Source: Caulobacteraceae bacterium PMMR1
Lineage (GTDB): Bacteria > Pseudomonadota > Alphaproteobacteria > Caulobacterales > Caulobacteraceae
Assembly: GCA_000733915.1 (NCBI GenBank)
Contig: JPOM01000001.1
Location: 620,001-684,000 of the forward strand
DNA: 64,000 nucleotides
Direction of reading: 5' to 3'
Shown here piece after piece: positions 36,506 through 46,432 of the stretch. The notes under the pieces were generated by a model. The model was not told the DNA's origin and did not search any database. It saw nothing but the letters and a program-made list of their open reading frames with translations. How positions within the stretch are numbered: position 1 is the first letter of the stretch; the number at the start of each line of letters is the position of its first letter. The position numbers and the translations under genes are program-made.

Positions 36506-36610
36506 GGGCGGCGCCCCGCCCGTGGCCGCCCGGGCGCGCTTAGGTTTCAGCACTGCAACAGCGTCGGTTTCGGCTTCCGTCTCGCGGCGGGCCGCTCTAT
36601 CTCGGCGAGC

Positions 36611-37852
36611 ATGCTTCCCGACGGGGAGCTTCGCCTTGGGAGCTTCGGCTTGAAGCGACGAGTTTTCATGACTGCGGTCGGGCTGGGGCTCGCCGGCGCG
36701 CTGGCGGCCTGCGGAGCGAAGAAGGCACCGCCCGCTCCGCCGATCCCCACCGTCGCGGTCTCTCATCCGCTGGTGCAGCGCATCGTCGACTGGGACGACT
36801 ACGTCGGCCGCTTCGAGGCGGTGGACCAGGTGGACGTAAGGCCCCGCGTTTCGGGCTATCTGCAGTCGGTCGGGTTCAGGGACGGCGGCTATGTGCGCAA
36901 GGGCCAGGTGCTGTTCGTCATCGATCCGCGGCCCTACCAGGCGGCGCTCGATCAGGCCAAGGCGCAGGTCATGCGGGCGCAGGCGACGCTGCAGAACGCG
37001 CGCACCGAGCTCGCCCGCGCCGAGCAGCTCTTCGCAGCCCACGCCGGGTCGCAGCAGGACCTGGCGACCCGTCAGGCCGCCGCCGGCCAGGCCGCCGCCG
37101 ACCTTTTGGCCGCCGAGGCCCAGGCCCGCAGCGCCGCCTTGAATCTGGGCTTCACCCGGGTGGTTGCGCCTCTGTCGGGCCGCATCTCCGACCGCCGGGT
37201 CGCGCCGGGCAACCTGGTCACCCAGGACCAGACGGTGCTGACCACCATCGTCACCACCGACCCGATCCGTTTCGCCTTCACGGGATCGGAGGGCGTCTAC
37301 CTGAAGTACCAGCGCGCCAACGAGGCCGGGACGCGGCGCTCCTCCCGGTTTCAGGCCAACCCCGTGGAAATCCGGCTTCAGGATGAGCCGGACTACCGCT
37401 GGAAGGGGCGCATGGAGTTCGTCGATAACGCCCTGGACGTGAACTCCGGCACGATCCGCGGCCGGGCCGTGGTGCCCAACCCGAGCGGCTTCCTGACCCC
37501 GGGCATGTTCGGCCACCTGCGCCTCCTGGGCTCAGGCGCTTATGACGGCCTCTTGGTGCCCGACGAGGCGGTGGTCACCGACCAGACCCGACAGGTGGTC
37601 TATGTCGTCGATGGCCATGGCAAAGTCGCCCAGCGCCTGGTCGACACGGGCCCCCTGGTGAACGGCCTCAGGGTCATACGCGCAGGCCTCTCGGCCCAGG
37701 ACGTGGTCGTGGTGGACGGCGTGCAGCGCGCCAGACCCGGCATCACGGTCCGGACCCGCCCCGGGCGGATCGAGCCCACGTCCGCCGGCCAGGCTCCGTC
37801 GCCCCCCGGGGTCGTGACCCCGCCCGCCGCCTCCGCCACCATCGCCGGCTGA
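36611..37852 (+). CDS. RND efflux periplasmic adaptor (membrane fusion lipoprotein)
   Basis: Up to 413 residues. A lipoprotein signal ends in LAGALAACG, followed by the barrel-sandwich halves (VDVRPRVSGYLQSVGFRDGGYVRKGQVLFVIDPRPYQ and APLSGRISDRRVAPGNLV) around an alpha-hairpin of Ala/Gln-rich coiled coil. Bridges the permease and outer-membrane channel. The true start may be TTG at 36650 (MKRRVF...), giving a better signal peptide with GGGAG upstream; ATG 36668 would lack basic residues. First gene of a three-gene efflux operon; no regulator gene is adjacent. Confidence 0.9.
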   Translation: MLPDGELRLGSFGLKRRVFMTAVGLGLAGALAACGAKKAPPAPPIPTVAVSHPLVQRIVDWDDYVGRFEAVDQVDVRPRVSGYLQSVGFRDGGYVRKGQVLFVIDPRPYQAALDQAKAQVMRAQATLQNARTELARAEQLFAAHAGSQQDLATRQAAAGQAAADLLAAEAQARSAALNLGFTRVVAPLSGRISDRRVAPGNLVTQDQTVLTTIVTTDPIRFAFTGSEGVYLKYQRANEAGTRRSSRFQANPVEIRLQDEPDYRWKGRMEFVDNALDVNSGTIRGRAVVPNPSGFLTPGMFGHLRLLGSGAYDGLLVPDEAVVTDQTRQVVYVVDGHGKVAQRLVDTGPLVNGLRVIRAGLSAQDVVVVDGVQRARPGITVRTRPGRIEPTSAGQAPSPPGVVTPPAASATIAG

Positions 37853-37873
37853 GCGCGAGGCGAGGCCTGACCC

Positions 37874-40800
37874 ATGCGGCTGTCGCATTTCTTCATCGAC
37901 CGGCCTGTTTTCGCCGCGGTGATCTCGATCATCATCGTGCTTTTAGGCGCGATCGCCTTCCCGAGCCTGCCGATCGCGCAATATCCCCAGATCGCGCCGC
38001 CGACCGTGGCGGTGAACGCGACCTATCCGGGCGCCTCCGCCGAGGCCCTGGCCCAGCAGGTCGCCGACCCGATCGAGAGCCAGATCAACGGCGTGGAGGA
38101 CATGGAGTACATGTCGTCCAACTCCACCGGCGACGGTCGCCTGACGATCACAATCACCTTCAAGCTCGGCGCCGATCTGGATAAGGCGCAGGTGCTGGTG
38201 CAGAACCGCGTCGCCGTGGCCTTGCCGCGCCTTCCTCAGGTGGTGCAGCAGACCGGCGTGACGGTGCGGAAGTCCTCGCCGGACTTCATCCTTGCCATCC
38301 ACCTGTTCTCGCCCGACGGCTCGCTCGACCAGGCCTACATCGCCAACTATGCGACGCTGCAGATCCGCGACCAGATCCTGCGCGTGCCGGGCGTCGCCGA
38401 TATCGGCAGCCGGGCCGGGCGCGACTACGCCATCCGGGTTTGGATCGACCCCGACCGCGCCGCCGCACGCAGCCTGACGGTCGAGGACATCGTCTCGGCC
38501 CTGCGCAGCCACAACGTGCAGGTCGCCGCCGGCGCCATAGGCCAGCCGCCGTTTGGAGCGGGCGGAAGCGCCTATCAGCTCAACGTCCAGGCGGTCGGCC
38601 GTCTGACCCAGCCGGAGCAGTTCGGCGACATCGTCGTGAGGCGAGACGCCCAGGGCCGGGTGACCCGCATCTCCGACATCGCCCGCGTCGAGATGGGCGC
38701 GCAGGACTATACCACGGACGCCTTCGTCAACATGCCGGGCGAGGACCGCCTGGACAGCAAGAAGGCCGTCGCGATGGGCGTGCTGCAGTTGCCCGGCTCC
38801 AACGCGCTCGAGACGGCCGACAAGGTCAAGGCGCTGATGGCCCGGCTGAAGCAGAACTTCCCGCCGGGGCTGGACTATCGCATCATCTACAACCCCACCG
38901 ACTTCATCCGCGAGAGCGTCAGCGAGGTCCAGAAGACGCTGTTCGAGGCGCTGATCCTCGTGGTCGTGGTGGTGATCGTCTTCCTGCAGAGCTGGCGCGC
39001 GGCGGTGATCCCGATCGTGGCGATCCCGGTGTCTCTGATCGGCACCTTCGCGGTGATGGCGGCGTTCGGCTTCTCGCTGAACAACCTCAGTCTCTTCGGC
39101 CTGGTGCTGGCTATCGGCATCGTGGTCGATGACGCCATCGTGGTGGTGGAGAACGTGGAGCGACATCTGCGCGAGGGCATGTCGCCCTCGGAAGCCGCCC
39201 ACACCACCATGGACGAGGTCGGCGGCGCGCTGATCGCCATCGCCCTGGTGCTGACGGCGGTCTTCGTGCCCTCGGCCTTCATTCCCGGCATTTCCGGCCA
39301 GTTCTACAAACAGTTCGCCCTGACCATCGCGACCGCGACCCTGATCTCGCTGGTGGTGTCCCTGACCCTGTCGCCGGCGATGGCCGCCCTGATCATGCGG
39401 GGGCACGACCCGCGCCATCGGCCCCCGGCGTGGCGGCGGCCGCTGAACCGCTTCGGCGAAGGGTTCAACCGCGGCTTCGCCCGGCTCGCCAACGGCTATG
39501 CCAGCCTGACCCAGCGGCTGGTGCGCCTGGCGGTGGTGATGCTGGTGCTCTACGCCGGGCTCCTGGCGCTCGCGGGCTGGCGGCTCGTGGCGACGCCCAC
39601 CGGCTTCATCCCGGCGCAGGACCAGGGCAACCTGCTGCTCGCCGTCACCCTCCCGGCCGGCGCCACGCTGCAGCGCACGGACGCCCTGGCGCTCAAGGCC
39701 GTGCACGAGGTCATGACCACGCCGGGCGTAAAGGCGATCAGCCTGAACTCCGGCGTCGATCCGACCACCCAGACCACCCAGTCGAGCTCGGCCCAGGCCT
39801 ACATCATCCTGGACGACTTCCGGGCGCGGGCGAAGCACAAGGGCCAGGACACCCAGTCGCTCGTCGCCGCGCTGAAGAAAAAGGTCGCCGTCATCCCCGG
39901 GGCGGACATCCGCATCATCCCGCCGCCCCCGGTGCGCGGCATCGGCACCACCGGCGGCTTCAAGATGATCGTGGAGGACCGTTCCGGCGCAGGGCCGCGC
40001 AAGCTCGAGCAGGCGGCCCAGGCGCTCGCCGCCGCGGCAACGAAGGACCCGGCGCTCGGCGCCGCCTTTGCGACGTTCAACACGCGCACGCCGCGCCTCT
40101 TCGCCGACGTGGATCGCGACAAGGCCGAAATCTTGGGCGTGCCGGACCAGAACGTGTTCGACACGCTGCAGACCTATCTGGGGTCCAGCTACATCAACGA
40201 CTTCAACTTTCTGAACCACACCTACCAGGTGCTGGCCCAAGCCGACGCGCCGTTCCGGCGGGACGAGAGCGACCTGCTGCTGCTCCAGACCCGCTCGGCG
40301 TCCGGCGCCATGGTGCCGCTCGGCAGCGTCATGAGCGTCAAGCGGATCACCGGCCCCTATCGCGTCCTGCGCTATAATCTCTACCCCGCCGCCGAGGTGA
40401 ACGCCGAACCCGCCGCGGGCCGCTCCACGGGGGAGGCCATGGCGGCGATGGAGCGCCTGGCCAGGCGCGTCCTGCCCGCGGGTTTCGGCTACGAGTGGAC
40501 GGAGATCGCCTACGCCCAGCAGCAGGCCGGCGCGACCGGCGGGCTGGTCTTCATCTTGGCGGTGGTGTTCGTCTTCTTGCTGCTGGCGGCGCTCTATGAG
40601 AGCGTGACCCTGCCGCTGGCGGTCATACTGATCGTGCCGATGTGCGTCCTCGCGGCGCTGCTCGGCGTCTCGGCCATGGGGCTGGAGAACAACATCCTGA
40701 CCCAGATCGGGCTGATCGTGCTGATCGGCCTGGCGGCGAAGAACGCCATCCTGATCGTGGAGTTCGCGCGCCAGGGCGAAACCGAGCACGGCCACGAGCG

Positions 40801-41113
40801 CCACGAGGCCGCGGTCGAGGCGGCGCGCACCCGCCTTCGCCCCATTCTCATGACGTCCTTCGCCTTCATCCTGGGGGTGGCGCCCCTGGCCTTCGCCCAT
40901 GCCAGCGCAGGCGCAGAGATGCGGGCGGCGCTGGGCGTGGCGGTGTTCTTCGGCATGATCGGGGTGACGGTGTTCGGGCTTCTGTTCACGCCGGTGTTCT
41001 ACGTCGTCATGCGCCTGGTCGCCGACAGGCTGCCCAAGCCGCCCCGGCCTGCGCCCCGCGTGCCGACGACGGGCGGCGCTCCGCACGGCGTCCAGATGGA
41101 GCCGGGCGAATGA
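37874..41113 (+). CDS. Multidrug RND efflux permease, HAE1 family (AcrB/MexB-like)
   Basis: A 1079-residue inner-membrane proton antiporter. It starts MRLSHFFIDRPVFAAVISI, as HAE1 pumps do. The TM4 proton-relay acids are in VLAIGIVVDDAIVVVENVER, with the relay Lys expected in GLAAKNAILIVEFA. Porter-domain features include FTGGxF-like spacing, EDMEYMSSNSTGDG and NRVAVALPRLPQVVQQTGV. Length fits. Starts 21 bases after the adaptor and overlaps the OMF gene by 4 bases. Substrate spectrum cannot be read from sequence. Confidence 0.95.
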   Translation: MRLSHFFIDRPVFAAVISIIIVLLGAIAFPSLPIAQYPQIAPPTVAVNATYPGASAEALAQQVADPIESQINGVEDMEYMSSNSTGDGRLTITITFKLGADLDKAQVLVQNRVAVALPRLPQVVQQTGVTVRKSSPDFILAIHLFSPDGSLDQAYIANYATLQIRDQILRVPGVADIGSRAGRDYAIRVWIDPDRAAARSLTVEDIVSALRSHNVQVAAGAIGQPPFGAGGSAYQLNVQAVGRLTQPEQFGDIVVRRDAQGRVTRISDIARVEMGAQDYTTDAFVNMPGEDRLDSKKAVAMGVLQLPGSNALETADKVKALMARLKQNFPPGLDYRIIYNPTDFIRESVSEVQKTLFEALILVVVVVIVFLQSWRAAVIPIVAIPVSLIGTFAVMAAFGFSLNNLSLFGLVLAIGIVVDDAIVVVENVERHLREGMSPSEAAHTTMDEVGGALIAIALVLTAVFVPSAFIPGISGQFYKQFALTIATATLISLVVSLTLSPAMAALIMRGHDPRHRPPAWRRPLNRFGEGFNRGFARLANGYASLTQRLVRLAVVMLVLYAGLLALAGWRLVATPTGFIPAQDQGNLLLAVTLPAGATLQRTDALALKAVHEVMTTPGVKAISLNSGVDPTTQTTQSSSAQAYIILDDFRARAKHKGQDTQSLVAALKKKVAVIPGADIRIIPPPPVRGIGTTGGFKMIVEDRSGAGPRKLEQAAQALAAAATKDPALGAAFATFNTRTPRLFADVDRDKAEILGVPDQNVFDTLQTYLGSSYINDFNFLNHTYQVLAQADAPFRRDESDLLLLQTRSASGAMVPLGSVMSVKRITGPYRVLRYNLYPAAEVNAEPAAGRSTGEAMAAMERLARRVLPAGFGYEWTEIAYAQQQAGATGGLVFILAVVFVFLLLAALYESVTLPLAVILIVPMCVLAALLGVSAMGLENNILTQIGLIVLIGLAAKNAILIVEFARQGETEHGHERHEAAVEAARTRLRPILMTSFAFILGVAPLAFAHASAGAEMRAALGVAVFFGMIGVTVFGLLFTPVFYVVMRLVADRLPKPPRPAPRVPTTGGAPHGVQMEPGE

Positions 41114-42561
41114 GGCGGGTCCTCGCCGGCGGCCTCAGCGCGCTGGCGCTGGCGGCCTGCGCCGTGGGACCGACCTATCGCGCGCCCGCGCCGGCCCCCT
41201 CAGCCCGAGGCGCACTTGTGGAGAGCCGGCCGGGCCTCACCGCTGAGGAGGCGCCGCCGCCCGACTGGTGGCGGCTCTACAGCGACCCGGTGCTGGACGC
41301 CTTGGTCGCCGAGGCCCTGACCCACAACCGCGACCTGCAGGCGGCCGCCGCCAACCTCGCCTATGCCCGCGCGGTGCTGCAGGAGGCGCGCGCGGGGCTC
41401 TACCCGACCACCGACCTCGCCGCGGGCGCAAGCTACGGCAAGCGCGGCGGCTCAGCCGCGGGCGGGGCCGGCTCAGGCGCGGGCGGGGCGAGCCCGAAGG
41501 CGCGCTGGACCTATGACGCCGGGCTGGACGTGGGCTGGCAGCTCGACCTCTTCGGCCGCCTCCGCCGGGGCATAGAGGCCGCCCGGGCCGACGCCGCCGC
41601 CCAGGCCGCCGCCCTCGACTACGCCCGCGTGACCGTCGCGGCCGAGACCACGCGCGCCTACGTGTCCGCCTGCGCGCTGGCCCAGCAGCTCAGCGTGGCC
41701 CGCCAGTCGGTGGCGCTGGTGCAGCAGACCTACGCCCTGCAGCAGACGCGGGCGCGCCTGGGCGCGGCCTCGGACTACGACCTCGCCCGGCAGGGGGCGC
41801 TGCTGGCCTCCGCCGAGGCCGCCATCCCCGCCCTGGAGGGCCAGCGCCGCGCCGCCCTCTACAGCCTCGCCGCCCTGACCGGCCGCCCGCCCGCCGAGGT
41901 CCCCGCCGCCGCCCAGGGCTGCCAGGCCGCGCCTGCCTTGACCCAGCCCCTACCGGTGGGCGACGGGGCGAGCCTGCTCCGCCGCCGGCCCGACGTGCGC
42001 GAGGCCGAGCGCCAGCTCGCGGCCGCCACCGCCCGGATCGGGGTTGCGGTGTCGCTGCTCTATCCGAGCGTCAGCCTGTCGGGCTCTGTCTCGGCGGCGG
42101 CCAGCAGGGTCGGCGACCTCGGCCGCTCGGCCGCGACCAGCTACAGCCTCGGCCCGCTGATCAGCTGGACGTTCCCCAACACGCTCGTCGCCCAGGCGCG
42201 CATCCGCGAGGCCCGCGCTAGCGCGTCGGGCGCTTACGCCCGCTGGGAGAGCACTGTGCTCAGCGCTTTGCGCGACACCGAGACGGCGCTCTCGACCTAT
42301 GCCGCCGAGCTCGACCGCAACCGGCAGCTCCGCGCCGCGCGCGACCAGGACCGCCGCGCCTATGAGCTGGCGCAGATCCGCTTCCGGGCCGGCGCCATCA
42401 GCGCGCTGGACCTGCTCGACGTCCAGCGCACGCTCATCGCCGACGAGGCCAGCCTCGCCCAGTCCGACGCGACTCTGGCCGCGGACCAGGTGCAGGTGTT
42501 CCTGGAGCTCGGCGGAGGCTGGGAGCAGGCGCCCGTCACGCCGGTTCCGCAGTTCCCTTGA
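41110..42561 (+). CDS. Outer-membrane efflux lipoprotein, NodT/OprM family
   Basis: A 483-residue TolC-like channel subunit. Lipobox LALAACAVGPTYRAP at the N-terminus, then DWWRLYSDPVLDALVAEALTHNRDLQAAAANLAYARA, the NodT signature, and the repeated half with RRRPDVREAERQLAAATARIGVAVS and LYPSVSLSGSVS. It completes the adaptor-permease-channel set. A Gly/Ser/Ala-rich insertion (GGSAAGGAGSGAGGASP) occurs in the first beta-barrel part. Start overlaps the permease stop (ATGA). Converges with dxs. Confidence 0.93.
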   Translation: MRRVLAGGLSALALAACAVGPTYRAPAPAPSARGALVESRPGLTAEEAPPPDWWRLYSDPVLDALVAEALTHNRDLQAAAANLAYARAVLQEARAGLYPTTDLAAGASYGKRGGSAAGGAGSGAGGASPKARWTYDAGLDVGWQLDLFGRLRRGIEAARADAAAQAAALDYARVTVAAETTRAYVSACALAQQLSVARQSVALVQQTYALQQTRARLGAASDYDLARQGALLASAEAAIPALEGQRRAALYSLAALTGRPPAEVPAAAQGCQAAPALTQPLPVGDGASLLRRRPDVREAERQLAAATARIGVAVSLLYPSVSLSGSVSAAASRVGDLGRSAATSYSLGPLISWTFPNTLVAQARIREARASASGAYARWESTVLSALRDTETALSTYAAELDRNRQLRAARDQDRRAYELAQIRFRAGAISALDLLDVQRTLIADEASLAQSDATLAADQVQVFLELGGGWEQAPVTPVPQFP

Positions 42562-42587
42562 GCGGGACGGCCCCCGGGGGTCGGGGC

Positions 42588-44501
42588 TTAGGCCCTCAGC
42601 CCGGCGCGGGCCTTGTCGACGCCCAGCGCCCGCAGGCACGCGGCGGCGATGCCGTCCGCGTCCAGGCCCGCCTCGGCGTACATGACCTCGGGCTTGTTCT
42701 GGTCCTGGAAGCGGTCGGGCAGGGTCAGGGTGCGCACCTTCAGCCCGCGGTCGAGCACGCCGCGGCTGGCCAGCAGCTCCAGAACGAAAGCCCCGAAGCC
42801 GCCCCGTGCGCCTTCCTCCACCGTCACAAGCGCCTCGTGCTCCGACACCAGGCGCAGGATCAGGTCCTCGTCCAGCGGCTTGGCGAAGCGGGCGTCGGCC
42901 ACCGTGGCGGAGAGGCCGCGGGCAGCGAGCTGGTCGGCGGCCTTCAGGCACTCCTGCAGGCGCGCGCCGAGGCTGAGGATCGCCACCGCCGTGCCCTCGC
43001 GCACCACGCGGCCGCGGCCGATCTGAAGCGGGGCGGCGAGGTCGGGTATGGCGACGCCCACGCCCTCGCCCCGCGGGTAGCGTAGCCCGCAGGGGCGGTC
43101 GTCGATCTCGCAGGCGGTCGCGACCATGGCGGCGAGCTCGGCCTCGTCGGACGCCGCCATCAGCACGAAGCCCGGCAGGGCGCCGAGGTAGCCGATGTCG
43201 AAGCTGCCCGCGTGCGTCGGGCCGTCCGCGCCTACCAGGCCCGCCCGGTCTATGGCGAAGCGCACCGGCAGGCGCTGGATGGCCACGTCGTGCACGACCT
43301 GGTCGTAGCCGCGCTGCAGGAATGTCGAATAGATCGCGGCGAAGGGCTTCATGCCGTCCGCGGCCAGGCCCGCGGCGAAGGTCACCGCGTGCTGCTCGGC
43401 GATGCCGACGTCGAACGTCCGGTCGGGGAAGCGCTGGGCGAAGATGTCCACGCCGGTGCCCGACGGCATGGCGGCGGTGATCGCCACGATGCGCTCGTCC
43501 AGCGCGCCCCGCTTGGCGAGCTCGGTCCCGAAGACCTTGGTGTAGCTCGGCGGGCCCGAGGCGCCCTTGGCCTGCTCGCCGGTCACGACGTTGAACTTGA
43601 CCACGCCGTGGTACTTGTCCGAGGCGTTCTCGGCCGGGGCGTAGCCCTTGCCCTTCTGTGTCACCACGTGGACCAGCACCGGGCGGTCGGTGATGCCCTT
43701 CACGTTCTCCAGCACCGGGACCAAGGCGTCCATGTCGTGGCCGTCGATGGGCCCGACGTAGTAGAAGCCCAGCTCCTCGAAGAGGGTGCCGCCGGTCACC
43801 ATGCCCCGGGCGTACTCCTCGGCCTTGCGCGCCGCCTCCTTGAGCGGACGCGGCAGAGCCCCGGCGACCGTCTTGCCGAGCTTGCGCAGCGACTGGTAGC
43901 CGCCGCCCGAAACGAGGCGCGCCATATAGGCGCTCATTCCGCCGACCGGGGGCGCGATGGACATGTCGTTGTCGTTCAGCACGACGATCAGCTGGCGCGT
44001 GGTCTCCGCGGCGTTGTTCATCGCCTCATAGGCCATGCCCGCGCTCATCGAGCCGTCGCCGATCACCGCGATGACCTTGTTGTCGCGGCCCTGGCGATCG
44101 CGCGCGACGCAGAAGCCCAAGGCGGCGGAGATCGAGGTCGCCGCGTGGGCCGCGCCGAAGGGGTCGTAGGGGCTCTCGGCCCGCTTGGTGAAGCCCGACA
44201 GGCCGCCGCCCTGGCGCAGGGTGCGGATGCGGTCGCGCCGCCCGGTCAGGATCTTGTGCGGATAGGCCTGGTGCCCGACGTCCCAGATCAGGATGTCGTC
44301 GGGCGTGTCGAAGACGGCGTGGATCGCGACCGTCAGCTCCACCACCGCCAGGCCTGAGCCCAGGTGCCCGCCGGTCACCGAAACGGCATCGATGGTCTCG
44401 GCGCGCAGTTCGTCGGCGACCTGGCGCAGGCGCTCGGGCGGCAGCTGGCGCAGATCGGCCGGACTGCGAACCGTGTCCAGGAGAGGAGTTTTCAGCGGCA
44501 T
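42588..44501 (-). CDS. dxs: 1-deoxy-D-xylulose-5-phosphate synthase
   Basis: A 637-residue thiamine-diphosphate enzyme condensing pyruvate and glyceraldehyde 3-phosphate, the first step of the DXP pathway. The N-terminal domain has [16 protein letters not shown] and the TPP motif [17 protein letters not shown]; the second has [17 protein letters not shown] and [14 protein letters not shown]. Start at 44501 ([11 protein letters not shown]). It follows ispA by 40 bases in the xseB-ispA-dxs order common in proteobacteria, so prenyl-chain supply is coordinated. Confidence 0.97.
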   Translation of the reverse strand: MPLKTPLLDTVRSPADLRQLPPERLRQVADELRAETIDAVSVTGGHLGSGLAVVELTVAIHAVFDTPDDILIWDVGHQAYPHKILTGRRDRIRTLRQGGGLSGFTKRAESPYDPFGAAHAATSISAALGFCVARDRQGRDNKVIAVIGDGSMSAGMAYEAMNNAAETTRQLIVVLNDNDMSIAPPVGGMSAYMARLVSGGGYQSLRKLGKTVAGALPRPLKEAARKAEEYARGMVTGGTLFEELGFYYVGPIDGHDMDALVPVLENVKGITDRPVLVHVVTQKGKGYAPAENASDKYHGVVKFNVVTGEQAKGASGPPSYTKVFGTELAKRGALDERIVAITAAMPSGTGVDIFAQRFPDRTFDVGIAEQHAVTFAAGLAADGMKPFAAIYSTFLQRGYDQVVHDVAIQRLPVRFAIDRAGLVGADGPTHAGSFDIGYLGALPGFVLMAASDEAELAAMVATACEIDDRPCGLRYPRGEGVGVAIPDLAAPLQIGRGRVVREGTAVAILSLGARLQECLKAADQLAARGLSATVADARFAKPLDEDLILRLVSEHEALVTVEEGARGGFGAFVLELLASRGVLDRGLKVRTLTLPDRFQDQNKPEVMYAEAGLDADGIAAACLRALGVDKARAGLRA

Positions 44502-44541
44502 GCGCGACCTTAAGCCTTCGTCACTCTGCGGCAAAGCCGCG

Positions 44542-45447
44542 TCAGCAGCGCCGCTCCAGCACAAAATCGACGCTCTCGCGCAGATATCGGGCCCGCGACC
44601 CGAAGATGTCCAGATGCGACTTGCACTGGACCGCGAGCATGGCGGCGCGCTCGCGTGCGGATTGAACCCCGAGCAGGGTCACGAAATTCGCCTTTCCCTG
44701 CCTTTCGTCCTTGCCCGCGGTCTTGCCGATGACCTCGGTCGCGCCCTCCGCGTCCAGCAGGTCGTCGACGATCTGGTAGGCGAGGCCCAGGTCCTGCGCG
44801 AAGTGCGCCAGCGCCTGGCGCTCCGACGCCTGGCAGCGCGAGATGATCACCGGGATCTGGAAGGCGTAGGCGATCAGGGCGCCGGTCTTCATGCGCTGCA
44901 TGCGCGCCACAGTGTTCAGGTCCGAGCCCAGGCCCAAGATGTCGATCATCTGGCCCCCGGCCATCCCGCCTGCGCCTGACGCCGCGGCGAGCTCCAGCAC
45001 CAGCTCGGCGCGCACGTTCGGGTCGTCGTGGGTGTCGGGATCGGCCAGGATCTCGAAGGCGATGCTCTGCAGCGCGTCGCCGACCAGGATGGCGGTGGCC
45101 TCGTCATAGGCCTTGTGCACCGTAGGACGGCCGCGGCGCAGGTCGTCGTCGTCCATGGCCGGCAGGTCGTCATGGACCAGGCTGTAGGCGTGGATGCACT
45201 CCAGCGCACAGGCGGCGCGCAGCACGGGGCCCTCGTCGAGGTCGAAAAGACGCGCGCTTTCCAGGGCGAAGTAGGGGCGAAGGCGCTTGCCCGGCCCAAG
45301 CGCGGCATAGCGCATGGCCTCCGTCAGCCGGCTCTCCGGGCCCTCGCCGCGGGGCAGCAGCTCGTCGAGCGCCACGGTGATCAGGTCCGCGGCCTCGGCG
45401 ATCCGCCGGCCGATCTCGTCGTTCGCGACGGCCGGCGCCTGGGGCAT
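44542..45447 (-). CDS. ispA: Farnesyl/geranyl diphosphate synthase (polyprenyl synthetase)
   Basis: A 301-residue short-chain prenyltransferase adding IPP to allylic diphosphates. First Asp-rich motif in [21 protein letters not shown], second in [11 protein letters not shown], with [14 protein letters not shown] and [14 protein letters not shown] typical of the FPP/GPP class. ATG at 45447 overlaps the xseB stop by one base (TGATG), so translation is coupled. An upstream in-frame extension of 33 residues overlaps xseB and is rejected. Confidence 0.96.
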   Translation of the reverse strand: MPQAPAVANDEIGRRIAEAADLITVALDELLPRGEGPESRLTEAMRYAALGPGKRLRPYFALESARLFDLDEGPVLRAACALECIHAYSLVHDDLPAMDDDDLRRGRPTVHKAYDEATAILVGDALQSIAFEILADPDTHDDPNVRAELVLELAAASGAGGMAGGQMIDILGLGSDLNTVARMQRMKTGALIAYAFQIPVIISRCQASERQALAHFAQDLGLAYQIVDDLLDAEGATEVIGKTAGKDERQGKANFVTLLGVQSARERAAMLAVQCKSHLDIFGSRARYLRESVDFVLERRC

Positions 45448-45710
45448 CAGGCGAAATCCGCCGGCTCGGCGCGCTGGGCCTGACCGTCGGGCCCGACCAC
45501 GATGCGCTCGACCTTGAGCCGCGCGGCCGCCAGCCGCCGCTCGCAATGCGCCTTCAGCAAGGCTCCGCGTTCGTAGCGCTCGATGGAGTGCTCCAGAGGC
45601 GCCTTGCCGGACTCCAGCTCCGAAACGATGGCCTCCAGCTCCTCCAGCGCCGCCTCGAAGGTCAGGGCGGCGATGTCCGGCGGGATCTCGGGGGCGGGCG
45701 CGTCGCTCAT
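45447..45710 (-). CDS. xseB: Exodeoxyribonuclease VII small subunit
   Basis: An 87-residue protein with the compact family motif [53 protein letters not shown], here residues about 19-71, forming a helical hairpin that wraps the large subunit XseA. The complex degrades single-stranded DNA. XseA is not in the window. The start at 45710 (MSDAPAPE) is more usual than the upstream ATG at 45746. Confidence 0.95.
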   Translation of the reverse strand: MSDAPAPEIPPDIAALTFEAALEELEAIVSELESGKAPLEHSIERYERGALLKAHCERRLAAARLKVERIVVGPDGQAQRAEPADFA

Positions 45711-45756
45711 GGGCGGAGTCTTAGAGAGCCGCGCGGAAGGCGGCAACGTCCCCCGT

Positions 45757-46386
45757 TCATGCCCGCTCGAAGCGGCGGGTGGCCCAGTAGCGGTAGCCCC
45801 GGTCCTGCTTCAGCCGCCAGCCGCGGCGCTGCAGCTCGCGTCCCATCATGTGGTTGAAGAAGCCGTGCGCCAGGACCAGCACCGACTGGCCCTGTTCGGC
45901 GGCGGCGACCAGAATGTCAGCTGCGCGGGCTGCGCGGGCCTGGGCCTCGGGGCGGGTCTCCTGGCCGTCGTGATAGCCCCACCACCAGGCGAAACGGGCG
46001 ATGACGCCCCAGGTGCGCGGGCTGAACTTCAGGAAGCGCGGCAGGGGCGGGGGCGGCAGAGGCGCTTCGACGAAGATCGGGTCGCGCACGAAATGGCGTC
46101 CCTGCACCACCGCGTCGGCGGTCTCCACCGCGCGCCTGCGCGTCGAGGCGAAGATCACGTCGGCGTGGCGCGCCAGCTCGAGGAGCTCCGCCGGCGGGGT
46201 CTGGCCGTCGCGCAGCCCGCCCTCCTCGTAGCGCGCCCACCAGTCGCGATAGCCGGGGGAGTCGAGCTTGATCCTGCGGGAGAGCGCCGGCTCGCCGTGG
46301 CGGGCCATGACGATCGGCCCGGCCTTCGCACGCAGGGCGGCGGAGGGCTCAGCGCCCGCCAGGGGATCGGAGATCGCGCCAGCCAT
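45757..46386 (-). CDS. Histidine phosphatase (phosphoglycerate-mutase-like) family protein
   Basis: A 209-residue protein with the RHG motif near residue 29 (VMARHGEPALS), an ASTRRRAVETADAVV arginine pair and the second histidine in VLVLAHGFFNHMMGRELQRRG. Phosphate-transfer residues are thus intact. A proline-rich insert (EAPLPPPPLPRFLKF) is unusual. It lies in a row with HDAC upstream (46 bases) and xseB downstream (46 bases), all on the minus strand. Substrate unknown. Confidence 0.85.
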   Translation of the reverse strand: MAGAISDPLAGAEPSAALRAKAGPIVMARHGEPALSRRIKLDSPGYRDWWARYEEGGLRDGQTPPAELLELARHADVIFASTRRRAVETADAVVQGRHFVRDPIFVEAPLPPPPLPRFLKFSPRTWGVIARFAWWWGYHDGQETRPEAQARAARAADILVAAAEQGQSVLVLAHGFFNHMMGRELQRRGWRLKQDRGYRYWATRRFERA

Positions 46387-46432
46387 CGCTCGCCTGGCCG
46401 CGCCCGCGCCGTCCCGGGCGGAGGTCTGCAGC

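Noticed and set aside
34409-37516. 1035-residue minus-strand ORF opposite AsmA and the RND adaptor
   Set aside because: Arg/His/Gly-rich composition without domains, covering two genes with clear family motifs on the other strand. A long open frame here is a codon-bias artefact.
37943-41086. 1047-residue minus-strand ORF opposite the RND permease
   Set aside because: Its His/Asp/Arg-rich translation mirrors the codon bias of the pump gene and has no plausible fold.
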